Assembly: GCA_001574975.1 (NCBI GenBank)
Contig: KQ965779.1
Span: 1-64,000 of the forward strand
Direction: 5' to 3'
Length of the DNA stretch: 64,000 bases
Source: Gonapodya prolifera JEL478
Taxonomy: Eukaryota > Monoblepharomycota > Monoblepharidomycetes > Monoblepharidales > Gonapodyaceae
Positions 1 through 11,995 of this stretch are shown here, piece by piece; position 1 is the first letter of the stretch; each line of letters opens with the position of its first letter. Both the position numbers and the translations under genes were made by a program. Below the pieces are notes generated by a model. It ran no database searches, had not been told where the DNA came from, and saw only the letters and a list, made by a program, of their open reading frames with translations.

Positions 1-580
1 GACAGAAGAGAAAGAAGGGAACAGATGATGAAGGAGCAGGATTAAGAGCTCGTCGCTCTAGAAAGTAGATTAGGAAGACTGTGAAACTCAATGAAGAAAC
101 CCAAGTGTTATGAACTTTTTCTACAAGTGCAAGTTAATAATTTGAGTTCTTGGAAGTGGGGGTACCTCCCCATATGGTGGGGGTATCTCTCTGGGGTGGG
201 GGTATGTCAGCCGTGGGACAGTCGTTAGATTTACTTGGCGACGGCGAGCCAGGATGAATGGCATTAACCGGTACACTTTCGGTGGAAAACGATGGAAATC
301 TGGAAAGAAAAGGATATCGGAAAAGCAGATTTTCCGGTTGGGTTTAGAAGCATAGAAGATCTTTGTTGTAGGTTGGGGGAGATTTTATGTGAAGGAAACT
401 ACGCTACAACTACGACGCAGGCTACCGCCCCAACGACAAGCACCAGGAACGGAGCTCGGGCCCGACAGACGGTAATCCAATAGAAGTTCCTCAATAAGCC
501 CACATTATGCAGAAGATGGCGCGAAGACAAATCACTTTTGGATTCTGTAACGACTTCAAATACTTTTACATAGCTAAACT
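1..580. other. Intergenic, with a short G-rich repeat
   Basis: I see no supportable gene here. Around positions 155-207 a G-rich motif of the form GTGGGGGTAYCTC is repeated about three times with small changes. The rest is unremarkable. The F-box gene on the minus strand ends at the right edge of this stretch. Confidence 0.4.
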
Positions 581-1831
581 TCACTCCCAAGAAAACACCG
601 ACCACGGATTGTCCTCCCTGGTCACTATTGTGCAAGTCTTCCCCTCGCTGTGGCATGCGCTTTGAACATTCGCGAGGAAGCCGTCGGTGTCGTCGAACAC
701 CTGACCCTTCCAATCCAGGATGGCGCCTTTGTGAGCAGCCGCAGAAATAACGTACGCCCAGGCGCGCACCTGAGCATTCACATTGCCCATGTCAGCTGGC
801 AGTTTGGCCACGAACGTGATGTGGAGCGTTTCGAGGTTGGGAAATGAGGTGGCGAGCATGTCGCCAAACCTCAGAACGAGGTTCACGAGCTGGCCTGAAA
901 GGTGGGCTGCCAGGTGAAGAACTTTCAGGGAATCGTGCGGAATAGGACTTGGTGCATGGAGAGGTATGGCGCTCCCGACGAGTGCGAAGAGGGTGGACAC
1001 TCCGATGACAGGAGTACCGAGTTCGGTGAGGTTTGGGAACACGGAAGTCATAGAAAAGAGCATCCGGGAGACGGCTGCTACTGCAGGGATATAGGATTTG
1101 ACGATCCAGGGTCGGTGAGAAAAGACCTTCACGCGAGTTCTGACCGGCCCAGAAAACGCAGAGGCGTAATACTCCAGGTTGCCGCTGAGTATGTCGAAGC
1201 CTAAAACGTTGGCGTTGGGAAATATTTCGAACACGTCCGAGTAGCCCACTCCAGCCAGGGCGCCGAAACCGGTGTGATAGAGAATCTCAACGCTAAATAA
1301 GGTCAGTGGTCCGTTTGCAGTCCTCCACTCCTCCAAGACCTTATGCTCGAACCGAAAAGTGGTTGGGTGAGTCGCTGCAATTTTCTGAAGAATGTTCCGA
1401 AAGTATCGCGGGGGTTTCACGACAACTGAGGGAAGAGAGATGGAGAAAATGACTAGGCGAGCGTTCGAAGTTGGAACGACCTCTTTGACAGCCAAGGCGA
1501 TGGACTTTTCCGTTGAGTTTTCTTCCTTGATTGAATAGTTCCAGAATAACAGGTCAAATATATCCACGCTCGCGTGCCCAACACAAAGGTCCCGAACGCC
1601 CGGTGGAGTCCTGAACTCTGGGAATATTTGGAAGGACTGAAGGGTGGCCAATTGGTCGGAAGGCTGTCGAGAGAATCGTACATCAACGCTGATTGGAATC
1701 TTCCCCTCGGGGTCCCTGAGAAAACGAGCAACGGAGTGCCACCGTCGGGAGACCGCAAGTGCGGTGTAGAAGCTGGTCGGCGGTAGATACAGCAGCACAG
1801 AAACAAGAATCTCGTTGGGCAGCGTGTCCAT
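581..1831 (-). CDS. F-box protein
   Basis: Single-exon gene of 416 residues. The N-terminus (residues about 1-40) reads as an F-box: it begins MDTLPNEILVSVLLYLPP and contains the typical W-H-S-V-A-R ending. F-box proteins bind Skp1 and recruit substrates to SCF ubiquitin ligases; the rest, with hydrophobic leucine-rich stretches, would be the substrate-binding part, but no clear LRR consensus is visible. The open frame continues upstream to 2365, but I chose the methionine at 1831 because the F-box starts right there and the upstream residues overlap the divergent glucosidase gene. A second F-box protein at 47,497-48,840 shares the post-F-box motif GKIPI/GRIPI and similar layout, so the two look like paralogues. 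The substrate is unknown. Confidence 0.75.
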   Translation of the reverse strand: MDTLPNEILVSVLLYLPPTSFYTALAVSRRWHSVARFLRDPEGKIPISVDVRFSRQPSDQLATLQSFQIFPEFRTPPGVRDLCVGHASVDIFDLLFWNYSIKEENSTEKSIALAVKEVVPTSNARLVIFSISLPSVVVKPPRYFRNILQKIAATHPTTFRFEHKVLEEWRTANGPLTLFSVEILYHTGFGALAGVGYSDVFEIFPNANVLGFDILSGNLEYYASAFSGPVRTRVKVFSHRPWIVKSYIPAVAAVSRMLFSMTSVFPNLTELGTPVIGVSTLFALVGSAIPLHAPSPIPHDSLKVLHLAAHLSGQLVNLVLRFGDMLATSFPNLETLHITFVAKLPADMGNVNAQVRAWAYVISAAAHKGAILDWKGQVFDDTDGFLANVQSACHSEGKTCTIVTREDNPWSVFSWE

Positions 1832-1940
1832 CTTCGTCCAGAGAACCCTTTTCAAGGTGAATTCGGCGTTTTGCGGAGTCCGAGTGACCAAAGCAAATGA
1901 ACATTCCTTGTTTATCGATTCATCCCACCAAAGTTCCATC
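1832..1940. promoter_or_regulatory. Divergent promoter region
   Basis: This 109-bp gap separates the predicted start codons of the F-box gene (minus) and the glucosidase II beta gene (plus). Both 5' UTRs and promoters must lie here or overlap the opposite gene. No TATA box or named operator could be identified by eye. This is an inference from gene layout only. Confidence 0.35.
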
Positions 1941-4001
1941 ATGTCGACATCCCACTCAGCAAATGCATCGATATCAGAGCGCGAATACATGCCTCCTCGT
2001 TCTCCGCCGTCCAAACGCACACATCGTCGCAATCCATCGCACAGAACATCCGCATTTTCGGGTCGAATCCCCGCCATTTTCTCCCTGGCCATCGCGGCGA
2101 CCCTTTTGATTTTGTCACTGGAGGCGATTCCAATCGCTGGCGCTTGGGGGACTGACACCCTCCTCGGGAAGAACTCTCCTACTGTCTTGCTCGCTGAACA
2201 CCAGTTGAGGGGGATTCCTCCATCGAGTGAGTGTCTAGAATACGCTCTACATTTCTCATTTGACACGGTTTTTGGTGGTATGGGCCAGAGTGCGACCTGT
2301 ACAAACCGCAACCAGATCCGAAGAACAGAACACAAATGACCTTCGTATGCCTCAGTGGAAAGCAACGGATTCCTCTTAGCGCACTCAATGACGACTATTG
2401 TGATTGCGACGATGGGAGTGACGAACCCGGTGGGCTGATGTTTTGCTCCGTTGCCTCCTGGAAACTTGTGTTGGATTACATAATTGTTCTTTCAGGTACG
2501 TCTGCGTGCCCGAACTCTCAGTTCTACTGTCGTAATCCCGGGCATGTTCCCACATTTATTAATTCCAACCGGGTCAACGACGGAGTCTGTGGTCAGTTTT
2601 CTGAATCTTGCCGGCGTAAGAACAGTCGTTGTTTCACGTTAACACGTCACCCTCTTCTGCTCGCTTCTACACCACCAGAACCAGAATGCTGTGATGGATC
2701 CGATGAATGGTTCAATCCCAGAGCATGCCCTAATCGGTGCGAAGACCTTGCCAAAGTTGCTCGAGCAGAACGTCTGAAGACTCTCAGAGCACGGGTTGAG
2801 GTTAGTGCGACGTTTTAGAGATTGATTTTCTGAGTGATGGAGGAAGGGGAACCAAATCCAAATCCCATCCATTTTGTTAACAAAGGGTGCCAAGACAAGG
2901 GCGGAGCTGGCTTCAAAGGGGAAAGAGTTGAAGAAGGTGAAGGAAACGGAGCTCAAGCTACTGAAAAGCCACATACCTGCATTGGAGAGACAGCTCGCGA
3001 AGCTTGAAGGTGAGCAGATTCAACAATTCTGCGGGGCTTGGTATTACACGACTTACACCGCGTTCGACCGCGAATTTTAGAGACAAAGAAAGCTGCCGAA
3101 GCCGTAGCGTCCGCATCTCAAGCTTCCGCTTCTGCTACCGAACCCGCTTATGCACCGGAAGGAACCCCTTCTGATCCCCAAGCTCCAATCGACGACCAGG
3201 ACGACAACCTTCCCCCTTACGACCCCACCGCCGCTTTTTCCGTCCTGTCATCTCTTCCCTCGGCTCCTCCTCCGCCACTACCTGAGGAAGGTCAGGGAGA
3301 GCTTCCAGAGGTGGCCGCGTGGCGGGCCAAGGACAATGAGTTGAGTGACACTAAAAATAAAATTGCCGAGTTGGAAAAGTTCCTGGGGAGGGATTATGGA
3401 AACGGATTGGAGTGGGCTGCGGTGGTGGAGGATGGGTGCATTGAAGGAGACCACGGAGAGTGAGTTTCGTCCACGATCAATCACGTCTCTAGCCTTTGCA
3501 TCACCCTTCGTTGTGTCTCGGCGCAGATATGTCTACACACTGTGCGCCTTTGACAAGATAACCCAACGGTCCAAGAACTCAGGCGGGACGGTCATACTTG
3601 GGTACTGGGGCTCCCGGGTCGCCGCGGGGCAAGGTGAATCTGGTCAATCATACGCGGGGATGGAGTTCACGGGTGGGGAGACCTGTTGGAATGGTCCGGC
3701 CAGAAGTGTGAAGGTGGGTTTGAGGCTGGGTTTGAGGCTGGGTTTGATCAAGGGTTGTCAAAGTCACCGCAATGATTATGGTACAAACTTCCAGGTATCC
3801 ATTGTGTGCCACAAGGAGAACGCGATCCTCTCCGTCTCCGAGCCGGCCAAGTGCGAGTATCACATGCAATTGGGGTCTCCCATTGGGTGCGACCCTGTGG
3901 GGCTGGACGAACTTCGCGAGGCCGGTGAGGGAGCCGTCGTGGTCCAAGAAGCGTCAGTTGAGGTGGAGGTTGATGAGGTGAAAGGGAAGGAAGAGTTGTA
4001 G
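1941..4001 (+). CDS. Glucosidase II beta subunit (PRKCSH family)
   Basis: Predicted 513-residue ER protein, the regulatory partner of glucosidase II alpha, which trims glucose from N-glycans during calnexin quality control. Exons: 1941-2226, 2289-2429, 2496-2591, 2679-2800, 2886-3009, 3081-3459, 3527-3713 and 3795-4001, all with GT-AG junctions in phase. An N-terminal hydrophobic segment (about residues 47-65) follows a basic stretch and can act as signal anchor or signal peptide. Then come RGIPPS and two cysteine-rich LDLa-like repeats (NDDYCDCDDGSDEPG, CCDGSDEW), a charged helical coiled coil, an acidic/proline linker, and a C-terminal MRH lectin domain with YVYTLCAFDKITQ, ETCWNGP and the late SEPAKCEY motif. 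Intron 7 (3714-3794) contains an 11-bp direct repeat. The first exon could start at the second methionine (1989). Family assignment is strong. Confidence 0.9.
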
Positions 4002-4134
4002 GGCGTGCACAAAAAATGTGGCAGAATTCAATTGTACCACGTCACGCCAAGTCTCGGCCACCATCGGTAACCCCGATGTTGGATTTTCGATAGGACCGCC
4101 ACTCAAGAGGCAGGGGTTGATTTCGCGATTGCAC

Positions 4135-6048
4135 ATGTCTACGAGCGTCCCGCACCTTCTCCAAAGGGGTGATGGCACCCACCGACCGGAGAACCTGCCG
4201 ATCGAAGGGCAGGATCCGAATAATGGTGGAGATCCGCAACAGGGAAGAAACTATGCTGGAATTGTCACTGCGGGTGTCGCCAAGGTGGGCTTGAGGGCTG
4301 CTTGTCCAATTTTTTGTACGCACATGCTCAACTTTTCGACGACGGGTATTGCACGAAGACCATTGCAGCCAAGTCGGCCGGAATGGTGAAAGGTAGCATG
4401 CTTCTCACCAAAGGCACTCTGAAAGTGAGTGCCGATAATATGGTGTCCATTCCGGTCGCAAATATTAATGAACCCTTGATGTATGTATCAACGCTCAGTG
4501 GTGGTTCAGATATCCCATCAAGCTCTTCCGACCCTACAAAGTCAATCCGTGAGTGCTACTCGTAGCGTCTCATCCCTGTATATCCACGAACAACGCCGTG
4601 TACAAATAGATGGATGGTGCTCCAAGGAGCAGCTGCGGAGCAAGTCGCGGCGGCCAATGCGGCAGCGCAGAAGTCCCAACTGGGTGTCTTGAAAGCTGTC
4701 ATGAAAGCTGAGGGGGTGAGTCTCTTGTTCTCCACAACTCCTGGTCGCCAGTAATGCGCCGTTTAGTTGACGAAAGTGCGTCCTGTTCACTCCAACTAGT
4801 GGACCATCGTTCCAAACCATGTTTTCCCCCTCCTTGTTGCCAACGCTCTCGCTGGAATCGTCCTGTTCAACTCCTACGACCTTGCGGTACACTCCCTCCG
4901 CAAAGTCAACCTCGCCTCGGCACAACAAGCACAAACTTCGACCCTCGAGCCCACCACACTTCGGGATGCTCCTCACCCTAGCGAACCAATTGTGACCCCC
5001 GGAGAGATACCGCTGCACGGCACCCACCTTTTTCCATCCCATTCATACCTCTCTACCAACTCTCCTCCCATTCGCCCAGCCGCTATTCCATACCTTGGTG
5101 GACTATTTGCTGGCGCTATTCAGAGTTTTGCCACAGCTCCGTTGGAGAACGTGCACAGATGGTTGGATCCGGAGACGTTGGTAAAAGAGAGAAAGACAAA
5201 GAGTGTCGTGGGGCATGTAAAAGATGTCGTTATGGGAAGAAAGTCGTTGATGGACGTCGGAAAGGGGTGGGGTTGGTTGGTGAGTAGTTGATGTGACGAA
5301 AGTTTTTGCACTCTTTCAAACTAAATGCGTTTTTCAAGTGGCGTGGAACATCTTTTGTGGCAGTGAAAGACGGTCTCGGCTTCAGCAGTAAGAGTTTCCA
5401 TAATAATGGATGTGTGGCTTGCCATGGTACTGTCATTTGACATTGTGGTTTTAGTGTTTTTTGGTACCTTTGAGCTGGTCAAGAACGCACGAACGGTATC
5501 ATTGGTCATGGAGGCGGTTGCTAGTGGCGCGGATAGGCTAGGATCGCAACTCATTCCGAATTTCTGGCCCAAGGTGCGGGCTCTCCTTTACGGCTATCTT
5601 ACGTCCGAGAAACCTCTACCGCGAGCTCCAGACATTGTGCTCGCTGGCGCAGTGAGTGCCCTCCAGACTTCATATGGTTGTTGGAACTAATTTTCGACTT
5701 TCTTTTCAGACTGCTGGCGCCGTCTTCCAACTCGTCATTCATCCTCTGGACCGACTTCGCCCCTTTGCCTTCCCCGACCTTGCTTCTCAACCTGCATATG
5801 ACCCGATTTCCGAATCATACGTCCGAACGGACGCGGAAGCCCTTCGCCATCGCCAACGACGTCGCTTCGGGAGATCATTCAGGGATCATGGATGGTGGAT
5901 CGAGCGTGCAACAGCGGCGGTGAAGAAGAATGGAGTACAATACTTCTTCAGGGGTGTGTGGGCGAATATGGCTAGGACTGTGCCAGTTTCCGCGGTCGCG
6001 TTGGTAGTTTTCGAATGGGTCTCTCGAGAATCGCCTTGGGAACAGTAG
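4135..6048 (+). CDS. Mitochondrial carrier family protein
   Basis: Predicted 478-residue solute carrier of the mitochondrial inner membrane. Exons: 4135-4284, 4359-4424, 4499-4548, 4610-4715, 4800-5279, 5339-5387, 5455-5651, 5710-6048; all junctions keep the frame. Two of the three family signatures are clear: TAPLENVHR (P-x-E-x-x-x-R) in repeat II and HPLDRLR (P-x-D-x-x-R) in repeat III, each followed by a second helix. Repeat I is divergent; its region carries RYPIKLFRPYKVNP instead of a normal P-x-D/E-x-x-K/R motif, and its second helix is FPLLVANALAGIVLFNSYD. The protein is longer than the usual 300 residues because of a hydrophilic linker (about residues 165-225) and a long loop in repeat III. 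The transported substrate cannot be read from the sequence. The gene starts only about 130 bp after the glucosidase stop. The first intron is the least certain. Confidence 0.72.
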
Positions 6049-6127
6049 GTTGTTTCCCATTGCCGATAAGCACCAAGTATATTTCATTATTGCTTGTAAT
6101 CTATTGCATATGAAGAACTTAGATCAG

Positions 6128-9100
6128 CTAGAAGCCAAACAATCCCTTCCCGCCCTTGGGAAGGACTTCCACTGCATAAAAATCGTAGTCCACAATAAAA
6201 AGCTCCGTCTTGGGAGCTCCGTTAAGCGCTTTTAGAGCAGCGTCCATTGGCTGAGTATCAGTCAAGCGATCATATGATACCTTGCTCGCATCCTGTTCGC
6301 GATATTGACGAAGAACTTCCATCATAGTATCTTCCGAAGCGAGGCATAGGAGCGTCGTGGGCAATAGGACGGAAGGTGAGGACGATACAGCGTTTCGTAC
6401 TTTGGAGGGCGAGTCTGAAAAACGAGCAAAAATTATGTCGGTGGTACTATTGGCACATTCCCCATCACTGACCTATGATTTTGATCTTAGCATCAGCTGC
6501 CGCCAGGACAGGTTTGATGCCCTTCTCGAACACCTTATCTGCTGGGTACTTTGCCTTGTCGAACCCTGTCTCGTAACCATCACCACCGCCCTTTTGTTTC
6601 TCGATGAATACCACGACGTTGCGAATCGGGTTTGGTCTCGCTGTATCTGTCATCAGGAACACACACCTCCTTTAAAAGATCCTTCAAGACACTCACAGCG
6701 AGTCAGAAAATCGAGAAGCTCGGCAATCCAGTCCATTGCCCTCCGGCCAGTCCCGAAATAAATACGAATTTTCTTTATCTTCATCGATTCCGGAGATGAC
6801 CCAACGACCGCCGCTAGAAGAGCGTACGTTTTCTTTTCCACTTCGCACTTGACGATTGATCGCACAGCCAGTGGGAAATGTTTCACCGGTTTCGCGCCTT
6901 TCTTTTGAGGCGTGACAATCAGCGACTGTTCATCGAGACGGATTTTGACGTGAGAGCCTTTCAACAAGACGTCGGTATCACCCTATATGATGGCAAAATT
7001 CCACACTCAATTTTAAGGTACGTTGCAAGATCTTAGCAACACTACTCACGAAAAGGGAGACTCCGAGCTCGGATGGGTCAAACTTCATGGAGCCCGCCTT
7101 AGACAAGGCACTCTTTACAGATGCTCCATCGTCGCTACCGGAGTCGCTGTTGTCATCTTTGCCACCCAGTTGGACTGTGGTGGGACGGTTCACATCAGGT
7201 TTCGGCTTGCCCTTGACATTGATCAGGGAACCGAATTTGCTTGCCGTCATCTTGAAGCTTGAGTCTCCACTCGCAGTTTGTTCTTTGACCGGGGGAGTGA
7301 ATTCCGTTTTTGGTTCCGATTTGGAGATACTTTCCACGGATATCGATGGCAGGACCGATGCTTTCGCGTCTGAAAGCCGTCTTGGAAGTTCGCTTGTCAC
7401 GGAAGGAGTACGCGACCTTGTCGTTACAGTGACGTTTTCAGTCGAATCGACCTTCTTCGGCGACTTGATTCTTTCAACACAAGCATCTTCCCGTGGCGCT
7501 GAAACGGTGATTGAAACTGGTTCCTGCATGCCTTTAGTCGGTTCCAATGTGATAGTCTTGTCTTTTCCTGGTGACATCGACTCAACCTCGGGAGGCTTGT
7601 CTCCAGACTTCGACGCCACGTGAATACCTCGCGACGCCATTGCCTCTGCAACCAATGCCTCTCGCTTAACTTTTGCTTCTTGAATAGCCGTCGGCGACTT
7701 GGGACTGACACTGCCACTGACGCTAGCATTCGCTCCGGTTGGTACCGCGAGGGTAATAATCGCTGGAAGGACAGCGGGCTTCTTTTCCTCTGCTTCGACG
7801 TCGTCTTCGACCGTGGGCCCACTACTAGTCTTATCGCCCTCTGATCGGTCCATATTGAGCAACCCTGCGGAACCCTTCCACGCCTTCTCCTTCTCCCGCA
7901 TCTCTTCCACCGCTCTATCCGTCTCCTCCCTCTTCTTGCGCACCTCGCTTTCAATCTGGCCTGTGACATGCTCGTCCACGGCACGGAGATCCGCAAGAAG
8001 GCGAGAGATCGACGGGCGGCGCGACGACGGGGAGTCCGCGTCGGGGTGAAGCGCCGGTGCCGGTGCGCTTGTGAGAGAAATGGGCGAGGGCGAGCTGCTC
8101 CTGGGTGACGGCGGTTCTTTGTGTTCGACTTTCAGTGGGGCCGCCTTGACAGGTTCAGGGCCACCCGCGAGGGGTTTCAGCGACACCAACGTCTCCAGCA
8201 TTGCGAGGCCGTCTTCTATCATGTTCATCTCGGGTTCCGTTTCGACGTCTTGATGCTGTCGCTTCGACTCTGCAGGCTTCTCGACCACCGCCACACCACC
8301 ACTCTCGGCTGGTACCAGATCGTTGACCTTGCTCGGACGCCTTCCGGCGCTGAACAGCGACACTGGCGGACCACCATTGGAGCCCAAAGCAACTCTCGTG
8401 GGAGGGAGTGCGGGGGTAACAGACTTGGCCGTCATTTCGCCAGGACGCCTTCCATCGGCAGCGGAGTGTGTAGCAGCGCCTGCGGGTTTGGCACGCTTGG
8501 GAAGAAACGCAGCGAGATTGTTCGCCGTAGGTTCCGTGTGGCGAAGAGCTTCCTGAGCTGCTGCAGGTTCTGGGTGGTGTGTGGCGGACAGCACAGACGT
8601 TGTCGGATCGGCTGGCTTTGGCGTAATTGGCTCAACAGCGTTCCGTGAACTATCGTCCTTTGCGATCACTTCCCTGCTTGCTCCAATCTCTCCTGTGTGT
8701 CCACCCGGATCGTTCCGAACCGACTGGATCGACCCAATATTTGCAACCTTTCCTCCCTCCTTCTCGCCACTCCCTTTCAACCCACCATCCTGCTCCATCT
8801 CCCCACTACCTCGCCCTCCAGCCGCCTTCTCCAATGCCGTCCAGTCCGTTCCCACGACCTCCTTTTCCTCGCCAGCATCTCCCTCCCCCCAGCCGTCCTT
8901 GTCCTTCTTGTTTTTATTCTTCTTGGACCGGAACCCGGCAAGGTTGAGCAGCGACTTGGAGAGCGAGGGTTTGGCGCTGGATCCGTCTTTGCCGGCTTTG
9001 TGGTCGGGTGTGGAAGCAGTGGAGGCTTTGTCTGGCTTTGCCTTTGAATGTTCGCCGCTGCCGGACCGGGTTTTCTCAAGCGACGGGGTTTCCAGGCCGT

Positions 9101-10811
9101 CTGCGCTGGCGGCAAGCTTCCCGGACGACTTGGTGAAAACATCATCTTTCGGGGGTACTGCGGGTTGCGCTGTTGGACTAAGATCGGGCGTGGGTGAAGT
9201 CGGTGAAGCCTTGGAGGATTGTGGAGCAGGTGGCGTTGGTTTGTCTGACGTGCCCGTGATACCGTTTTGAACAGCCGAAATTTTCATCGGCTGGGCTTGC
9301 ACCGTGTGGTTATTGGGGGACGTCGGCGACGGATCAGACTCGAGATGTTTCGTGGGTGTACTTAACGAGGTCGTTTGTTGGGGTCGCTTTTCTTCCACGG
9401 CGGTGGCGGAGGATGAGGGGCCAGTGTCGACCTTTGTAACCGGCGCAGCGCTTCCGGTTACTTTCGAACCATGGACGCCATCCCGGTTCGCTGGTGCAGG
9501 GCTCTTGGGTACTTTCGCCGAGGAGGAGTTTTCAACCGTTAGTTTGACCTGAGCTTTCGCTCCTGTCGTCTCTTTCCGCGGTGGTTCAGTCGAAGGAGCA
9601 GTCTGGCCGCTCGAGTAAGAAATCTTGGTATCGGCTGCCTTCGGGGTCGCGACTGCCAAGGGGGGTGCCGGGGCAACTGGCTGGGTAGCTTTTGGTGTTG
9701 AAGAGGTAGGTGGGAGGCCTGATTTTGGCGATGACGCGGGTAGTGGTGGAAGGTCGCCATCGGGTTTGTGAGAAGCGGTGGGTAGGGGGGTCGGTTTCGC
9801 GACGTTGGCGGGTGCGGGAGTCGCCGTCGGAACAGTCTTTTTCGCAGGGAGAGGAAGAACCTGGACAGCCCCACGAGCCGTCGTCTTCCCCTTGACCTCC
9901 GCCCCCTTCGCCATCCTCTCTCTCTGCGCCCTCATCCTCTCCTTCTTCCGCCACTCCCTCTCCATCCTCTTTTCCCTCTTGTACACCTCCTCCGCCTCAT
10001 CCATATCCACGGCGCCACACGCCACCAGCTGCAAGTCGCCCGCGAACCGCCGCGTGCGGAGCGGTACGTGACGGAGGCGCTTTGTGTGGTGCACGGCGCC
10101 GAGGTGGCGCGGGTTCGTGATGGAGGCGTCTCGGGCGAGAGGGGGCGGTGGTGGGAGGAAGAGGGGGAAGGAAGCCACGGTGGGTGGTTCAGGGAGAAGA
10201 GGGGGTGGGAGGGGTGTGTGCGGCTTGGATATGAGGGATTTGGTGAGGTAAGGGGTGATGGGGACTGTCTGTTGTGCACGTGTTTGTGACGATTGAGAGA
10301 CTCTCTTGGAGCAACACTCGCCCCCTATATCGCACAACACACCTCTGTTTCTTCGTAGTGCTGAATCGGATACAAGTCCTTCCACTCCTTCCTCACCGCC
10401 GGCGACCCGGGTGCACCCTTCTCCCTCCACGAGTCGATTCCTGCCTCGAGCGAAGTGACATCGACGTCACTGTAATTGGATCGCATGGAAGCAAACCCCG
10501 TGGAGCGAACAAGCATGTCTGTGAGGGACTTGGACGGTGTCACAAACTCGTCGCCTGATTCATTACGACCTCCCAAGGAGCACACGACTCACAAAGCGTT
10601 TGATCCGCTCCGAGAACATCCACCGCGGGTCCGGATGGATCATCTGCGGGACGAGCGGGTGCGATGGCGTGGCAGGCGGGGACGGAAGAGTGGTCGATCG
10701 GGAGCGGGGCATCATGGTTGTGGTGGGGTGTCCCGATGCGGATCCGGCAGCGGTGCGATTCAGAGCGGGTACGGAGGACGACTTGCTGCTGCTCAGGGGC
10801 GGAGACAGCAT
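6128..10811 (-). CDS. Large disordered protein with C-terminal PH-like segment, unknown function
   Basis: Six exons join in phase to a 1,462-residue protein: 10593-10811, 10343-10546, 7050-10268, 6697-6982, 6473-6646, 6128-6414. The middle (about residues 200-1200) is rich in Pro, Ser, Thr, Ala and Lys and looks disordered, with a charged helix near residue 240 (MDEAEEVYKREKRMEREW). From about residue 1215 a folded region begins: KIRLDEQSLIVTPQKK, then a basic strand pair and the helix RAMDWIAELLDFLT, which together resemble a PH-like fold. A second folded part contains NPIRNVVVFIEKQKGGG and ends in a short alpha/beta-looking stretch up to FGF. I do not recognise the family; a distant lipid-kinase-like or PH-scaffold protein is possible. 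Many shadow frames oppose exon 3 because of its composition. Its start codon lies 40 bp from the divergent gene at 10,852. Confidence 0.65.
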
Positions 10812-10851
10812 GGCGGTCAGGGGTGTGGGGTGTGGGGACGGTGTCGCGTAA
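10812..10851. promoter_or_regulatory. Very short divergent intergenic region
   Basis: Only 40 bp separate the predicted start codons of the minus-strand PH-like gene (10,811) and the plus-strand membrane protein gene (10,852). Promoter elements or 5' UTRs must therefore overlap coding sequence, or one of the starts is wrong. No core promoter motif is evident. Confidence 0.35.
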
Positions 10852-11956
10852 ATGGGTAAACAGAGAGGCTGGCTCCAAGTGAAGTCGGTGAGTTGCATTC
10901 AAGGGACGACTCAGCGACGATGGACGGAGAAGGGTGTGGCGGAGAGTGAATCGCAGGGTGAAAGGTGTCTCTCGCTGTTCTCGGGACGATCCTCGTCGGG
11001 TTGTTGGCTTCACTCTCCACTGTTCTAGGAGCAATATCCGGCATCGTCCAGATGGGCTTCTACCACACCTCACCTCAATGTTCTGGCTCGATCGCGTTGT
11101 TTGCCACCGCCTCGTTCTCCCTAGAGCCAAAGGCGCGGTACTCGATTCTTCCCTCCGATGTTGCCAGTGTGTCGAATTCGCCCTGCGCGGATTATGGAGA
11201 CATTTTGCCAAAGGTGACTGCACCGCGGAGTGTCAGGACCGCTTTGGTGGCCGTGAGTCCCCAGAATTCGGCCGACTTCGTGAGGAGAATGAGTGAGCTT
11301 ACAGCGTAATTGAGCGGATCCATTGCACCACCGTCCGAACATTCTGACACACCACTTACACAGCCGAACCTTTCGTTTTCGTCGACAGCTTTGCGAGCGT
11401 GACCCCTCCCTCTGCGGGGACATGCTCACTAACCGAAGACACCATCCTCTCATTCACTCGCGCCAAGTTCCGTGTCGGCGCGTGCATCCACAACCTCGCC
11501 TCCAGTCTGAGCTGCAATGGGCTCGATGACAGCTTTAAGGTGCACAGTTGGGTCAAGTACGAGTGTCGGCGGATATCGGCGTGTGGGGACAGCACGTGCA
11601 CGCAGAACTGCACGAGTGTGTTGACGACAGAGGGCGTGTGCAGTAACGGTACAGTGACGACATGCGTCGACTCGGAAGAGGCGTATCAGAGGGCGGAAAG
11701 CATCTTGGCGTTCGGTGGGGTATCACTCAACGGCAGTACTGCGAGCGGTACCGGTGCTGCTGGCGGGAGCTCGGGCGTGTCATTTGCTGGCGGACAATCA
11801 CGTCTCAAAAGTTGGGTCGATTGTGGGGATTGTTGCGAGTGCAGTGGCAGCGGTCGCTTTGCTGGTGAAAGCGACGTCGTTATGCCGATTGAGACGCATC
11901 GATCACCATCGCTGGCGCTGGTGAGCAGGAAGCGGGAGGTGGACATAAAACGATAG
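10852..11956 (+). CDS. Secreted or type I membrane protein, cysteine-rich, unknown function
   Basis: The start ATG at 10,852 opens a short exon (10852-10887) joined over a GT-AG intron (10888-10964) to VSLAVLGTILVGLLASLSTV, an N-terminal signal or anchor helix. A second intron (11293-11363) is in phase. The ectodomain has many cysteines (for example CSLTEDT, CNGLDD, CGDSTCTQNC) and N-glycosylation sequons, followed by a Gly/Ser/Thr-rich stalk. In the main frame the protein ends with polar sequence at 11,956. In the +1 frame the same DNA (about 11,806-11,924) encodes a clean membrane helix, VGSIVGIVASAVAAVALLV, followed by a basic tail and a stop. A one-base difference, an assembly error or an unseen splice would turn the product into a single-pass type I membrane protein. 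I do not recognise the domain. Confidence 0.6.
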
Positions 11957-11995
11957 TTATGCAGCAGGACAGTACTTTCTGATTTTAATGCGAGG

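Noticed and set aside
1832-2365. N-terminal extension of the first F-box protein
   Set aside because: The F-box begins exactly at the internal methionine at 1,831, and the extension overlaps the signal region and first exons of the glucosidase II beta gene.
4042-4323. Minus-strand frame with ITPLEKVRDARR, like a carrier signature
   Set aside because: It overlaps the plus-strand carrier gene, has no helices around it and appears to be a chance shadow.
6653-6967. Separate small PH-like gene
   Set aside because: The frame has no ATG, and a good acceptor at 6,983 joins it in phase to the large upstream exon.
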